Source: Pseudomonas aegrilactucae (lineage in GTDB: Bacteria > Pseudomonadota > Gammaproteobacteria > Pseudomonadales > Pseudomonadaceae). From it: a DNA stretch of 64,000 bases. Below, piece after piece: positions 44,731 to 54,400 of this stretch. Numbering within the stretch: the stretch's first letter is position 1; every line of letters begins with the position of its first letter. The notes under the pieces were generated by a model. It saw only the letters and a program-made list of their open reading frames with translations, searched no databases and was not told the DNA's origin. Made by a program: the position numbers and the translations under genes. The stretch spans positions 50,631-114,630 of the forward strand of contig NZ_JAHTBI010000023.1 of the NCBI RefSeq assembly GCF_019168305.1. Direction: 5' to 3'.

Positions 44731-47370
44731 TCATGGGCGACATTGATAAGGGGGTTCACGGGTGTCGGAACAGTTGCCATTACCGTCGCAGCCGCCGAGA
44801 CCTTCTGAGTACAAAGCCAGCTTTACACCCGCGATATAGGGTTGGTTCACGTAGTGGCCGGCTCCCGCCATCAACGAGTTGGCAGCCGCTTGTGCCGCTG
44901 CCTTGACCCCGCTCTTCACCACATAATCCACGAGTTTCTGTGCGACAGTCTTGCCAGCAGGCCCCGCTCGATTGTCCAGGCCGCCTTGCGGAAAACCGCC
45001 TGGCCCCGCACTTGACGTCCCCTGGCCGCTCATCGCTAACCCCAGCAAGTCGACAAACGACGTGGGATTGCCGCCAGCGTAGGAGAATACGTTCATGCCC
45101 CCCGCAAGGCCAATCGGATCACTCTGCATATAGCGGCCGATGTCCGGGTTGTAGTCACGGAAGTAGTTGTAATACAGCGCAGATTCAACCTCATCGTATT
45201 GGCCGGGGAAACGCAGCGCAATCAGGCTTGGCGCCGGGCTGTCCGCACTCGGTAGTTCAAGCGGCGGGGTGTTGCCGTAACCGTCTGATGCCCACAACCA
45301 CGCCATATTGCTCAAGCGATCAGTGGCGATGCGCGGTGTATTGAGCGGATCGGCGTGCAAGTAGAAGACCGAGACTCGAGGTGTGGCAAGGTTGAACCCT
45401 TCAAGCAGCACCTGGGCAACCGGAAGCTGATCGATCCAGATCCAGGTGGCGGCTCGGCTGAGCTTGCCAGCACTGTCGTACTCCTGGCGTGCAATCAGTT
45501 GGCCGTTCTGGTTGTACGAGTAGTGCGTTGCGTAGCTTGGGGTTGTCGAGGGTGCCGAGAACTTGTAGGCGACCTTGCGTTGGCCCGCAGCGTTGTAGAG
45601 GTAGCTGGCAATCTTCCGGTTCTGTTTGTCGAGCACCTCCTGCAACCTGTTTTCGGCGCTATAGATGTACACTCGACCATTGTTGACGTCGACCAGGTTG
45701 CCGTTTGCATCGGAGCGCAGTGCAACACCGTCCTTGCCGATGACGCGGTTGCTGTCGCTGGCGTAGGCGAGTGTCTGCTGGTTGAGGAGTGCGCCTGTTT
45801 GCGCGTTGGTTTTCCTGGCCTGGGTACGATTGCCGGCGGCGTCATATGTGTAGGCGGTGCGCGTAGTGCCATCTGTTTCAGTCAGCAACTGACCTCGGGC
45901 ATCGTAGGTGTAGCTCTGGCTACTGCCTGGCAACTTGCGGTTCGTCAGCTTGCCGGTGGCATCGTAGCTGAAGCTCCCGCCGGTTTTGCCGGCAGACATT
46001 CCAGTCAATCGGTACTTCTGGTCGTAGTACCGATTGCTCACACTGTCGTTACCCCAGACAATTTCACTGACCGGCCCGAATGGCAGGTGCTTGACTTGCT
46101 TGGCGACGCTGTAGGTCTTGCTGTTGAACTCATAGTGGATACTGGCAATTTGTCCAGCCTGGTCACGCGTGTAAATCACCTTCCCCGATGGGCCGCTCCA
46201 GCCAGTGGAACGGCCTGCGCGATCATAGTTGAACTGGTTGCCGACGGTTGTTCGTTTGCCGGACGGATCAACAAAAGAAGATGACTGGATCAGCAATCGC
46301 TGCTTGTCGTAGCTGTAGTAGCTTTCAGTCGTGTCGACGGTGATCACATCCGTCTGGACCTGATCAGGTCTGTAGACATACTGCACATCCTGTGATGGCA
46401 TCGAGGGGTAGCGCTTGTGCAGCAAGCGACCCTGGGTGTCGTAGGTCATGTCGACCTGTTCACCCTTTGCATTGGTGAGCCGCACCAGGTTGCCGCGGGC
46501 GTCATAGGCCAGTTGCTGTCGGCCTGCATCGTTGCTGTCGATCTGAGTGACGCGATTCATGTGGTCGTACAGATAGCTGGTCTTCAAGCCACGAGCGTCG
46601 GTGATGCTGGCAACATTCCCTTGAGCATCGTAGCGGGTCTCGATGCTGCCGCCGGCGGGGTCGGTGCTGCGGATTTTTCTGCCGAGGGCGTCGACTTCAA
46701 GGTGAGTCACCTGGTTCAAGGCATCGGTGTGCTTTTTCAGGTTGCCGGCCAGGTCATACTCGAACGTCTGGAACTTGTTGCTCGACTGTTCGTCGGCAAT
46801 CAGACGGTTCTTTTCGTCGTATCTGGCACGATCAACTGCGGTCACGCTGCCGTTGGTCCTTGTATAGGTCGTCGTTGTGAGATTGCCGGCAGCATCCCGG
46901 GTGAAATGTACCTTTTCGCCAAGCCCGTTGATCAGGCTTTTCAGGCGTCGGGCATCGTCGTAAACATACTCAAGGGCACTTCCGTCAGGGTGCGATAGCC
47001 GGGTGAGATCGCCTGAGGCGTTGTACGCCATAGTGCTGATCACGACCGGATTACTGCGGCTGAGCAACTGGGTAACCTCGCCGTCGGCCGAATAGGTCAG
47101 ATCCCAGGCGGCGGGACCGCTGACAATGGAGCCTGGCAAGCCGGCAGTCGTGTAGTTCAAGTACTTGAACACTTCGCCACTGGGTAGCGTCCAGGACGTC
47201 AGATTACCCTTGCTGTCGTAGCTGAACGTGCCGCCATCGGCCCCGTCCATACGTGTTATCTGACCTTGGGCGTTGTAAGCGTACTGTGTGGAAGTGGTTG
47301 GCGAGGCGGCAACCGCCTGGCTGGTGACGGCCATGCAGAACACGGCCGGGAGCAGGTTCATCCGTTTCAT
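44731..47370 (-). CDS. RHS/YD-repeat protein, C-terminal half, with RHS core and variable tail
   Basis: An 879-aa secreted protein. A Sec signal peptide (about 1-21, ending AVAA) is followed by more than 20 YD repeats (for example YDSKGNLTSW, YDAQGNVASI, YDAAGNRTQ) forming an RHS shell, then the RHS-associated core (RFPGQYDEVESALYYNYFRDYNPDIGRYMQSDPIGLAG). A 101-aa unique tail begins after DLLGL at 774-778; the usual DPLGL cleavage motif has lost its proline. The tail has an alanine-rich stretch and three cysteines near the end, of unknown function. It overlaps the upstream half by 4 nt (ATGA). Confidence 0.88.
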   Translation of the reverse strand: MKRMNLLPAVFCMAVTSQAVAASPTTSTQYAYNAQGQITRMDGADGGTFSYDSKGNLTSWTLPSGEVFKYLNYTTAGLPGSIVSGPAAWDLTYSADGEVTQLLSRSNPVVISTMAYNASGDLTRLSHPDGSALEYVYDDARRLKSLINGLGEKVHFTRDAAGNLTTTTYTRTNGSVTAVDRARYDEKNRLIADEQSSNKFQTFEYDLAGNLKKHTDALNQVTHLEVDALGRKIRSTDPAGGSIETRYDAQGNVASITDARGLKTSYLYDHMNRVTQIDSNDAGRQQLAYDARGNLVRLTNAKGEQVDMTYDTQGRLLHKRYPSMPSQDVQYVYRPDQVQTDVITVDTTESYYSYDKQRLLIQSSSFVDPSGKRTTVGNQFNYDRAGRSTGWSGPSGKVIYTRDQAGQIASIHYEFNSKTYSVAKQVKHLPFGPVSEIVWGNDSVSNRYYDQKYRLTGMSAGKTGGSFSYDATGKLTNRKLPGSSQSYTYDARGQLLTETDGTTRTAYTYDAAGNRTQARKTNAQTGALLNQQTLAYASDSNRVIGKDGVALRSDANGNLVDVNNGRVYIYSAENRLQEVLDKQNRKIASYLYNAAGQRKVAYKFSAPSTTPSYATHYSYNQNGQLIARQEYDSAGKLSRAATWIWIDQLPVAQVLLEGFNLATPRVSVFYLHADPLNTPRIATDRLSNMAWLWASDGYGNTPPLELPSADSPAPSLIALRFPGQYDEVESALYYNYFRDYNPDIGRYMQSDPIGLAGGMNVFSYAGGNPTSFVDLLGLAMSGQGTSSAGPGGFPQGGLDNRAGPAGKTVAQKLVDYVVKSGVKAAAQAAANSLMAGAGHYVNQPYIAGVKLALYSEGLGGCDGNGNCSDTREPPYQCRP

Positions 47371-48788
47371 TGCGCGCCACTTCCTTGTATGGACTGTTCG
47401 ACCAGGCGTCCTTGCGTGTCGTAGCGGAGCACGGTTTTTTTGCCAGGTTCGGTGATGCTGATCGGCAATACACCATCGCTGTCGCGCTGCGTTGTGATGG
47501 TTCGAGCGATGGGGGTGCCATAGGCTTCGGTACGTGCGGTCTCAAGCCCCAGGGCGTTGTAGGCGTAGCGTGTTTTCACGCCATTTTCGTCTGTTCGCTC
47601 AACCAGGTTGCCGGCATCGTCATAATTGAAGTAGGCATCGCTCATGGCGCAGTTGGGAGAAGGTTTGCCTTCCACGCGCACGGTACGCTTCACACTCTTG
47701 ACCACGGTGAAGTGGTGCACCGATTCCTTGCCCAGCGCATTGGTCAGTACCGTAGGCCCGCCATTCTCATAGCGCAGGGCCACCCGTTCGGTTCCGCCCG
47801 CATGCTCACTGCTGTTGGCCCGCCCGCTACCATCGTAAGTCCAGGTGGCGAAACGAATGCCTCGTTCATCGGTGATCCCGGTGAGGTAGTGCACAAAACG
47901 TGGATCTTCGTAGTGATACTGTCGTTTTTTCTGCACGGTGCCGAAGTCGCGTGTGGCAGCCAGCAGACGTCCGGCTTTGTCGTAGGCATAGCGCACTGTC
48001 ACGGCCGAAGTGCTTGCTGTCTGCAAGCGACCATAGCTGTCATGCATCAGGGTGAGGGTATTGGTGTAACTGTCGGTGACGATGGCGTTGAGGTTGTCAT
48101 AGCGGATCGACCAGGCGTAGCCCGAGTGCCCGCGCCACTGGATCAGACGTCCCTTTGCGTCATACGCCCGCGTATCCTTTTGCATGTCGCGATATTCCCA
48201 GGTATCGCCAACTTTCTTGAAATGACCCTGCGCGGTCGCGGGCGATGTTGCACTCTTGCGGTCCGCCGAATAGACAAACTGCATGGCCTGGCCGTCAGGC
48301 ATGATCAGTTTCAAACCCCACGAATGGAACCGGATGTAGCTGGAGTAGGTGTGGGTCCAGTGCACCTTTCGCTGGCTGTTGTAGAAGCGTGTCAATTGCA
48401 GCGCATCTACGCGAAAGCTCGCGATATCGGTTTCGTTCTGGAACTTGTTGCCGGTGGACAGGGTGATGGGGTTGCCTGCGCAATTGCTGCTGTCCGGCGC
48501 GCCCAGGTTTTGTTCCGGGTCATTGAAGTAGTCGGGGTAGTAGCCCGTACTGGGATGCTCCGCTTCAAAAGGAGGGCGGTCCTGCACCGGTTCGGTTGGT
48601 ATTGCAGGCTCCTCGGGAGGTGGCAGGCTTTCGACCGGCTCTGTCGCTGCAAGGGGGCCAGAACTGTCGGTTGCCGGGGCCAGCGGCGAAGGCGTCGCCG
48701 GTGCAGGAGGGGCAACGCCCCCAGTATCGTCGGCATAGGCCGCCTCGAAGACGAGGGCGCACGCCAGTAGAAGGGTGACTGCTTTCAT
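47367..48788 (-). CDS. RHS/YD-repeat protein, N-terminal half (DUF6531-type start)
   Basis: A 473-aa secreted protein with its own signal peptide (about 1-19, ending AAYA), a proline-rich linker (about 20-75), the DUF6531-like start (NPITLSTGNKFQNETD) and about nine YD repeats (for example YDAKGRLIQW, YDKAGRLLAA). It ends inside the repeat array with DTQGRLVEQS, and the next gene resumes the array after a new signal peptide. The two are therefore two separately exported pieces of one shell. A Fur-box-like site is 48 bp upstream. Confidence 0.87.
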   Translation of the reverse strand: MKAVTLLLACALVFEAAYADDTGGVAPPAPATPSPLAPATDSSGPLAATEPVESLPPPEEPAIPTEPVQDRPPFEAEHPSTGYYPDYFNDPEQNLGAPDSSNCAGNPITLSTGNKFQNETDIASFRVDALQLTRFYNSQRKVHWTHTYSSYIRFHSWGLKLIMPDGQAMQFVYSADRKSATSPATAQGHFKKVGDTWEYRDMQKDTRAYDAKGRLIQWRGHSGYAWSIRYDNLNAIVTDSYTNTLTLMHDSYGRLQTASTSAVTVRYAYDKAGRLLAATRDFGTVQKKRQYHYEDPRFVHYLTGITDERGIRFATWTYDGSGRANSSEHAGGTERVALRYENGGPTVLTNALGKESVHHFTVVKSVKRTVRVEGKPSPNCAMSDAYFNYDDAGNLVERTDENGVKTRYAYNALGLETARTEAYGTPIARTITTQRDSDGVLPISITEPGKKTVLRYDTQGRLVEQSIQGSGAQ

Positions 48789-48835
48789 GCAGAGTCCATT
48801 GCAAGGGATGAAAGGCGTCTTGATAGCAAATAATC

Positions 48836-48854
48836 GCTATTGATTATCATTAAG
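48836..48854 (-). promoter_or_regulatory. Strong Fur-box candidate before the RHS operon
   Basis: On the minus strand CTTAATGATAATCAATAGC matches 15 of 19 positions of the Fur consensus. It is 48 bp before the first RHS gene and 122 bp before the divergent GNAT gene. Confidence 0.62.
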
Positions 48855-48975
48855 ATTGATTAAGCTTCGTCTTCAGGTCTCAGGGCGGCGATCCTGGCGC
48901 CCTGGCCTATAGTCAAAGGGAACGTTGGCGACCGCGCACCACTCAGAGGCAATGATGCCCACCAGGAGAGTCACC

Positions 48976-49626
48976 ATGTCCGAAACCCCTGCCGTACCGG
49001 CCGAAGTCCGTCAGCTCGACAGTGGCTACAGTCGTGAAGCGCGTTCATTGCTGTATCAGGCCTACCGGCATGAGCCGACGTTCCGCTATCTGTTCGAGGC
49101 CGAGCGCCCCGGTTACGAACATCGCGTACGCGCCACGGTGCGTGAGCTGGTACGCCAGCATTTCTTCCAGGACCTCCCCGCGCTGGGCCTGCTGGTGCAG
49201 GACCGCCTGATCGGCATCGCCCTGATCGCACCCCCGCAACGCCGCCTGGGCATCACCGAAAGCTGGGCATGGCGCATGCGCATGCTGCTGAGCACCGGTT
49301 TTCGCTGCACCCGGCGCTACCTCGACTATCAGGCTGCGGTGATGGCCTGCGTGCCAGGCGATGCGGTGCATGTGTTGCCACTGCTGGGCATTCACCCGCA
49401 GTTTCAAGGGCATCATTACGGCGAGCAATTGCTGCAGGCCCTGCATGATTGGTGCGCCGAGGATGAGCAATCCGAAGGGGTGGTATTGGATACCGGCAAT
49501 GAGCACTACCTTGCGTTCTATAAGCGACAGGGCTACCTGGAAATCGGTGAAGTTGCTGTAGGACCAATCCTTGAGCATGTGTTTTTTCACCCCAATCCCC
49601 AGCGTTTCAGCCAGGCTCAGGCCTGA
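48976..49626 (+). CDS. GNAT-family N-acetyltransferase
   Basis: A 216-aa acetyltransferase with the acetyl-CoA motif LGIHPQFQGHHYGEQLL and a terminal NEHYLAFYKRQGY. The ATG at 48976 follows CAGGAGAG; a longer start at 48925 lacks a ribosome site. Substrate unknown. It is divergent from the RHS operon across a 187-bp gap. Confidence 0.88.
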   Translation: MSETPAVPAEVRQLDSGYSREARSLLYQAYRHEPTFRYLFEAERPGYEHRVRATVRELVRQHFFQDLPALGLLVQDRLIGIALIAPPQRRLGITESWAWRMRMLLSTGFRCTRRYLDYQAAVMACVPGDAVHVLPLLGIHPQFQGHHYGEQLLQALHDWCAEDEQSEGVVLDTGNEHYLAFYKRQGYLEIGEVAVGPILEHVFFHPNPQRFSQAQA

Positions 49627-49692
49627 GCGCGTGGTGTATCGGACCGTCGCCGGGCTCCAAGCCCCCGCCAAGCTCTGGTAGCATCCGCGCCT

Positions 49693-51432
49693 ATGACGTA
49701 TTCAGGACGATTCACCTGCGGGTTGATTTTATGGGTTGCCAGCTGCGCGGTGTACGCACAAAGCGAGCTGGTAGTACGCATCAAGCCCGCCAATAATGAG
49801 CTCAAGGCCAATGTCGAAGGCTACATCGGCAGCCTTGGCACCCGCGATGAAGAAGCGCTGCTGCGGTTCAGCCGCGGCGCTGTCGAGCAGGCCCGAAAAG
49901 CGGCGCAGGCACTTGGCTACTACCAGGCGCACATCGATACCGAGGTCAAGCCGCCGGCCAAGGCCGACAAAGGCCCGCGGCTGGTGCTGAGCATCGAGCC
50001 GGGCGAGCCGGTGCGCCTGCGCGAGGTGACCGTGCGCATCGAAGGGCCAGCCAGCGAGATGAAGGCCTTTCGCATCCCCAGCAGCCGTGCCCTGCGCAGC
50101 GGCGAAGTGCTCAACCATGGCAATTACGAAGACGCCAAGCGCCTGATCCAGAACCAGGCTTCGCGCTACGGCTTCTTCAGTGGCCGTTTCCTGCGCCAGC
50201 GCCTGGCGGTGGATCCGGCCGCAGGCGTGGCCGATATCGAGCTGGTGTACGACAGCGGCCCGCGTTACCAACTGGGCAAGGTCACGTTCGAAGGCGACGC
50301 GCCGTTCGACGAGAGCCTGCTGCAGCGCATGGTGCCGTTCAAGGAAGGCACGCCGTACGACTCCGAGCTGATCGCCGAACTCAACAATGCCCTGCAATCG
50401 AGTGGCTACTTCGAAGGCGTGCGGGTGGACGCCGCACCCACCGCCGCCGTGGCCCAGAACATTCCGGTGGACGTGCAACTGCAAACCCGCAAACCCCGCA
50501 CCATGGGCCTGGGCCTGGGCTTTTCGACCGACGTGGGGCCGCGCGGCAAGGCCAACTGGACCCGCCACTGGGTCAACCCGCAAGGCCACAGTTACGGCCT
50601 GGAAACCGAACTCTCGGCGCCACGTCAGAACGTCGGCCTGTGGTACGACATTCCGCTGGACCCGCCGCTGACCGACAAACTGCGCTTTGCCGGCGGCTAC
50701 CAGAACGAGGAAATCGCCGGTACCGACACCCTCAGCAAGCTGCTGACGGTCGGCCCCGAATGGCACAGCAAGCTGCCCAGTGGCTGGCAGCGCGTGGTGT
50801 CGCTGAAGTGGCAGCGCGAAGAGTATCGCCTGGGCGATGACTCGGGCCTGAGCACCTTGCTGATGCCCGGTGTCAGCTATTCGTACCTGCGCAGCGACAA
50901 CCGTATCGATCCGCACAATGGCTACCGTCTGCAGTTCGACGCGCAGGTGGCCAAGGAAGGGCTGCTGTCGGACACCAACCTGTTGCATGGCAACGTGCTG
51001 CTCAAGGGCCTGACCACGCTGGGGCAGAACCATCGTTTCCTTGGTCGCGTGCAGTTTGGCGGCAGCGCCACCAACGGCTACAAATCGGTGCCGCCCTCGC
51101 TGCGCTTCTTTGCCGGTGGCGACCAGAGCGTGCGCGGCTACGACTACCAGACGCTGTCGCCGGAGAATGACGATGGTGATCGGATCGGCGGGCGCTACCT
51201 GGTGGCCGGCAGTGCCGAGTACCAGTATTCGGTTACCGAGAAGTGGCGTGTGGCGACCTTTGTCGACCAGGGTAACGCGTTCAACAGTCTGGACATTCCC
51301 AGCCTGAAGACGGGCGTCGGTTTCGGCGTGCGCTGGGTGTCGCCGGTCGGTCCGTTGCGCCTGGACCTGGCCAAGGCGCTGGATGACGACGGCGGCATAC
51401 GTTTGCACTTTTCCATGGGGCCCGAGCTGTGA
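49693..51432 (+). CDS. tamA: Translocation and assembly module outer-membrane protein TamA
   Basis: A 579-aa Omp85 protein. Signal peptide (about 1-23), three POTRA domains (about 25-265; e.g. LRFSRGAVEQARKAAQALGYYQAHID and VTFEGDAPFDESLLQRMVPFKEG) and a 16-strand barrel with the Omp85 lid-lock VRGYDYQ near residue 480. With TamB it links the inner and outer membranes for lipid and autotransporter insertion. Its stop overlaps the tamB GTG start. Confidence 0.95.
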   Translation: MTYSGRFTCGLILWVASCAVYAQSELVVRIKPANNELKANVEGYIGSLGTRDEEALLRFSRGAVEQARKAAQALGYYQAHIDTEVKPPAKADKGPRLVLSIEPGEPVRLREVTVRIEGPASEMKAFRIPSSRALRSGEVLNHGNYEDAKRLIQNQASRYGFFSGRFLRQRLAVDPAAGVADIELVYDSGPRYQLGKVTFEGDAPFDESLLQRMVPFKEGTPYDSELIAELNNALQSSGYFEGVRVDAAPTAAVAQNIPVDVQLQTRKPRTMGLGLGFSTDVGPRGKANWTRHWVNPQGHSYGLETELSAPRQNVGLWYDIPLDPPLTDKLRFAGGYQNEEIAGTDTLSKLLTVGPEWHSKLPSGWQRVVSLKWQREEYRLGDDSGLSTLLMPGVSYSYLRSDNRIDPHNGYRLQFDAQVAKEGLLSDTNLLHGNVLLKGLTTLGQNHRFLGRVQFGGSATNGYKSVPPSLRFFAGGDQSVRGYDYQTLSPENDDGDRIGGRYLVAGSAEYQYSVTEKWRVATFVDQGNAFNSLDIPSLKTGVGFGVRWVSPVGPLRLDLAKALDDDGGIRLHFSMGPEL

Positions 51433-54400
51433 GCAAGGTGTTGAAACGGATTGGCCTCGGCCTGTTGCTGCTGGCCGTGTTGCTGATCGTGAGCCTGGGC
51501 GCACTGCTCGGCACCCAGGCGGGCAGCCGCTGGGCGTTGAGCCTGGTGCCCGGCTTGCAACTGGATAACTTCGAAGGGCGCCTGGGTGGCCAGTGGCAGG
51601 CCGACCGCCTGCTGTGGCAGCAGGGTGCCGACCGGGTGGAAGTGCTTGCGCCAGTGTTCGCCTGGTCGCCCAGTTGCCTGCTGCGCATGACCTTGTGTAT
51701 CGGGCAACTGAAGGCCGAACAGGTCAACCTCGACTTCGCCCCTGGCGAGCCGCCCCCCGACACCGGTCCGTTGCAGTTGCCGGGTCTTGAACTGCCCGTG
51801 GCCATCGAGCTGGGCGAAGTGCGCATCGGCCACCTGCGCCTGGACGGCAGTGAGCAATTGAGCCAGCTGCAGTTGGCTGCGCACTGGACTAGCCAGGGCT
51901 TGCAGATCGACAGCCTGACGCTGCAGCGCGAGGACCTGAGCCTCAACCTGAGCGGCCTGCTGCAACCGGTCGGCGACTGGCCGCTGCAGGTGCAGGGGCA
52001 GGTGCAGTTGCCAGCGGTGGACGGCCGGGCCTGGCAATTGGCAGTGCGCATCAAGGGCGACCTGCAAAAAAACCTCGACCTGCAAGCCGACAGCAGCGGC
52101 TACCTGCAGGGCCAGTTGGCCGGGCAGTTGCAGCCGCTGGCCGAACATCTGCCGGCCCAGGTGCGCCTGAGTGCCAAGGGTTTCAAACCCTCTGCCGGCT
52201 TGCCTGATACGCTGCAGTTCGAGCAACTGGAGCTGAGTGCCTACGGCGACCTGCAAAAGGGTTATCAACTGGTGGGGGCTGGCCGCCTGCCGGCTGAGCA
52301 GGGCCCGGTCAGCCTGAGCCTGCGTGGGCGTGTCGACGCCAAGGGCGCACAGTTGGCGGCGCTGGACCTCACGGCCACTCCCGAACAGCGCATCAAGCTG
52401 CAGGCCAACGCCAACTGGGAAACCGGCCTCAGTGCAGATGCGAACATCGACTGGCTGGATTTCCCCTGGCTGCGCCTGTACCCGCTGGAGCAGGCGCCTC
52501 AGGTGACGCTGCGGCGCTTGACTGCCAAGGTCAGCTACCGCGATGGCAATTACCAGGGCGAGTTCAAGGGTGACCTTGACGGCCCGGCCGGCGCCTTCAA
52601 GGTCAGCAGCCCGTTCACAGGCGACCTGGGGCAGGTGAGCCTGCCGCAACTGGCGCTGGAGGCAGGGCAGGGCAAAGTGGCGGGCGCTGTCGCGGTGAAG
52701 TTTGCCGATGGCGTGGCCTGGGACGCGGCACTTGAACTGTCGGCACTCAACCCCGCGTACTGGCTGGCCGAGCTGCCGGGCACCCTGGCCGGCCCGTTGC
52801 GCAGCCAGGGCGAGCTGAAAAATGAACACCTGCGGCTGAACGCCGACCTGGACCTCAAGGGCCGCCTGCGCGGGCAGCCTGCCGTATTGCAGGCCAAGGC
52901 CGAAGGCGCCGGCGAGCACTGGACCCTGGGCACCCTGCAGATCCAGCTGGGCGACAACCGCATCATCGGCAGTGGCAGCCTGCAGCAGCGCCTGGCGGGG
53001 CAATTGGACCTCAACCTGCCCCGCCTCGGTCAACTGTGGCCGCAATTGCAGGGTCAGCTCAAGGGTCGCCTTGAAGTGGCTGGTACGCTCCAGGCGCCGC
53101 AGGGGCAGTTGAGCCTGCAGGGCCAGCAACTGGCCCAGGCCGAGAATCGTGTGCAGCGCTTGAACCTGGAGGCCACACTCGATGCTGCTCAGCGTGCCCA
53201 GGTCGACCTGCAGGTCACGGCCATCCGTCTGGGTGACACAGACCTGGGTACGCTCACTGCCAGGGGCCAGGGCGATATCCGCCAGCAACAGCTGCAGTTG
53301 GCGCTCAATGGCCCGCAACTCAAGCTCGACCTGGGCCTGGATGGCCTGCTCGACAAGGGCAACTGGCGCGGGCGCCTGGCCAGCGGCCAGATCCAGGCCG
53401 GTGGCCAGGACTGGCGCTTGCAGGCACCGGCCAAGTTGCAGCGCCTGGCCAACGGCCAACTGGATTTCGGTGCGCACTGCTGGCGCTCCGGGCAAGCCAG
53501 CCTGTGCGGTGAAGACCAGCGTCTGGCGCCCGAGCCGAAGTTGCGCTACCACCTCAAGCAGTTCCCGCTGCAAAGCCTGGCGCAGTGGCTGCCCAAGGAT
53601 TTTGCCTGGCAGGGGCTGCTCAACGCCGACATCAACCTCGACCTGCCAGCCAGCGGGCCCAAGGGCTCGATTCTGGTGGATGCCAGCGGCGGCACCTTGC
53701 GGGTACGTGAAAAGGACCAGTGGCTCGACTTTCCTTACCAGGCCTTGCGCCTGAGCAGCACGTTGGCCCCGCGTCGTGTGGACATGCGCCTGGACTTCGT
53801 GGGCGGGCGCCTGGGCGAGCTGACCTTGTCGGCGCGCATCGATCCGCTGGCGCGCAACAAACCGGTGACTGGTGACTTCCGCCTGAGCGGGCTGGACCTG
53901 GCGGTAGGGCGGCCGTTTGCGCCGATGGTCGAACGCCTGGCCGGGCAGCTCAACGGCAGTGGCCAGATCACAGGCACGCTGCTGGCGCCACAGGTCAATG
54001 GCAACCTGGTGCTGAGCAATGGCGAGGTGTCAGGTTCGGAGTTGCCGATCAGCCTCAACAATCTCACCCTGCGGGCGCAGATTGCCGGTGAACAGGTGCA
54101 ACTGAGCGGTGACTGGAAAAGCGGCGAGGCCGGCCAGGGTCGCCTGAGCGGCCAGATCGGCTGGGCCCAGGCCCTGTCGGTGGACGTGCAGTTGCAGGGC
54201 CAGCGCCTGCCGGTGAGCGTGGAACCCTATGCGGCCCTGGAAGTGGCGCCTGACCTGAAGATCCAGATGGCCGGCGAGAAGCTTGCGGTGACTGGCAAGG
54301 TGCTGGTGCCCAAGGGCGTGATCACCGTACGTGAACTGCCCCCGTCCACGGTGAAGGTGTCGGACGATACGGTTATCGTCGGGCACCAGACCGAACAAGG

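Noticed and set aside
44731..48788. Frameshift or sequencing error splitting one RHS gene
   Set aside because: The second gene has its own start, signal peptide and fresh YD repeats directly after an ATGA overlap, which a simple frameshift would not create.
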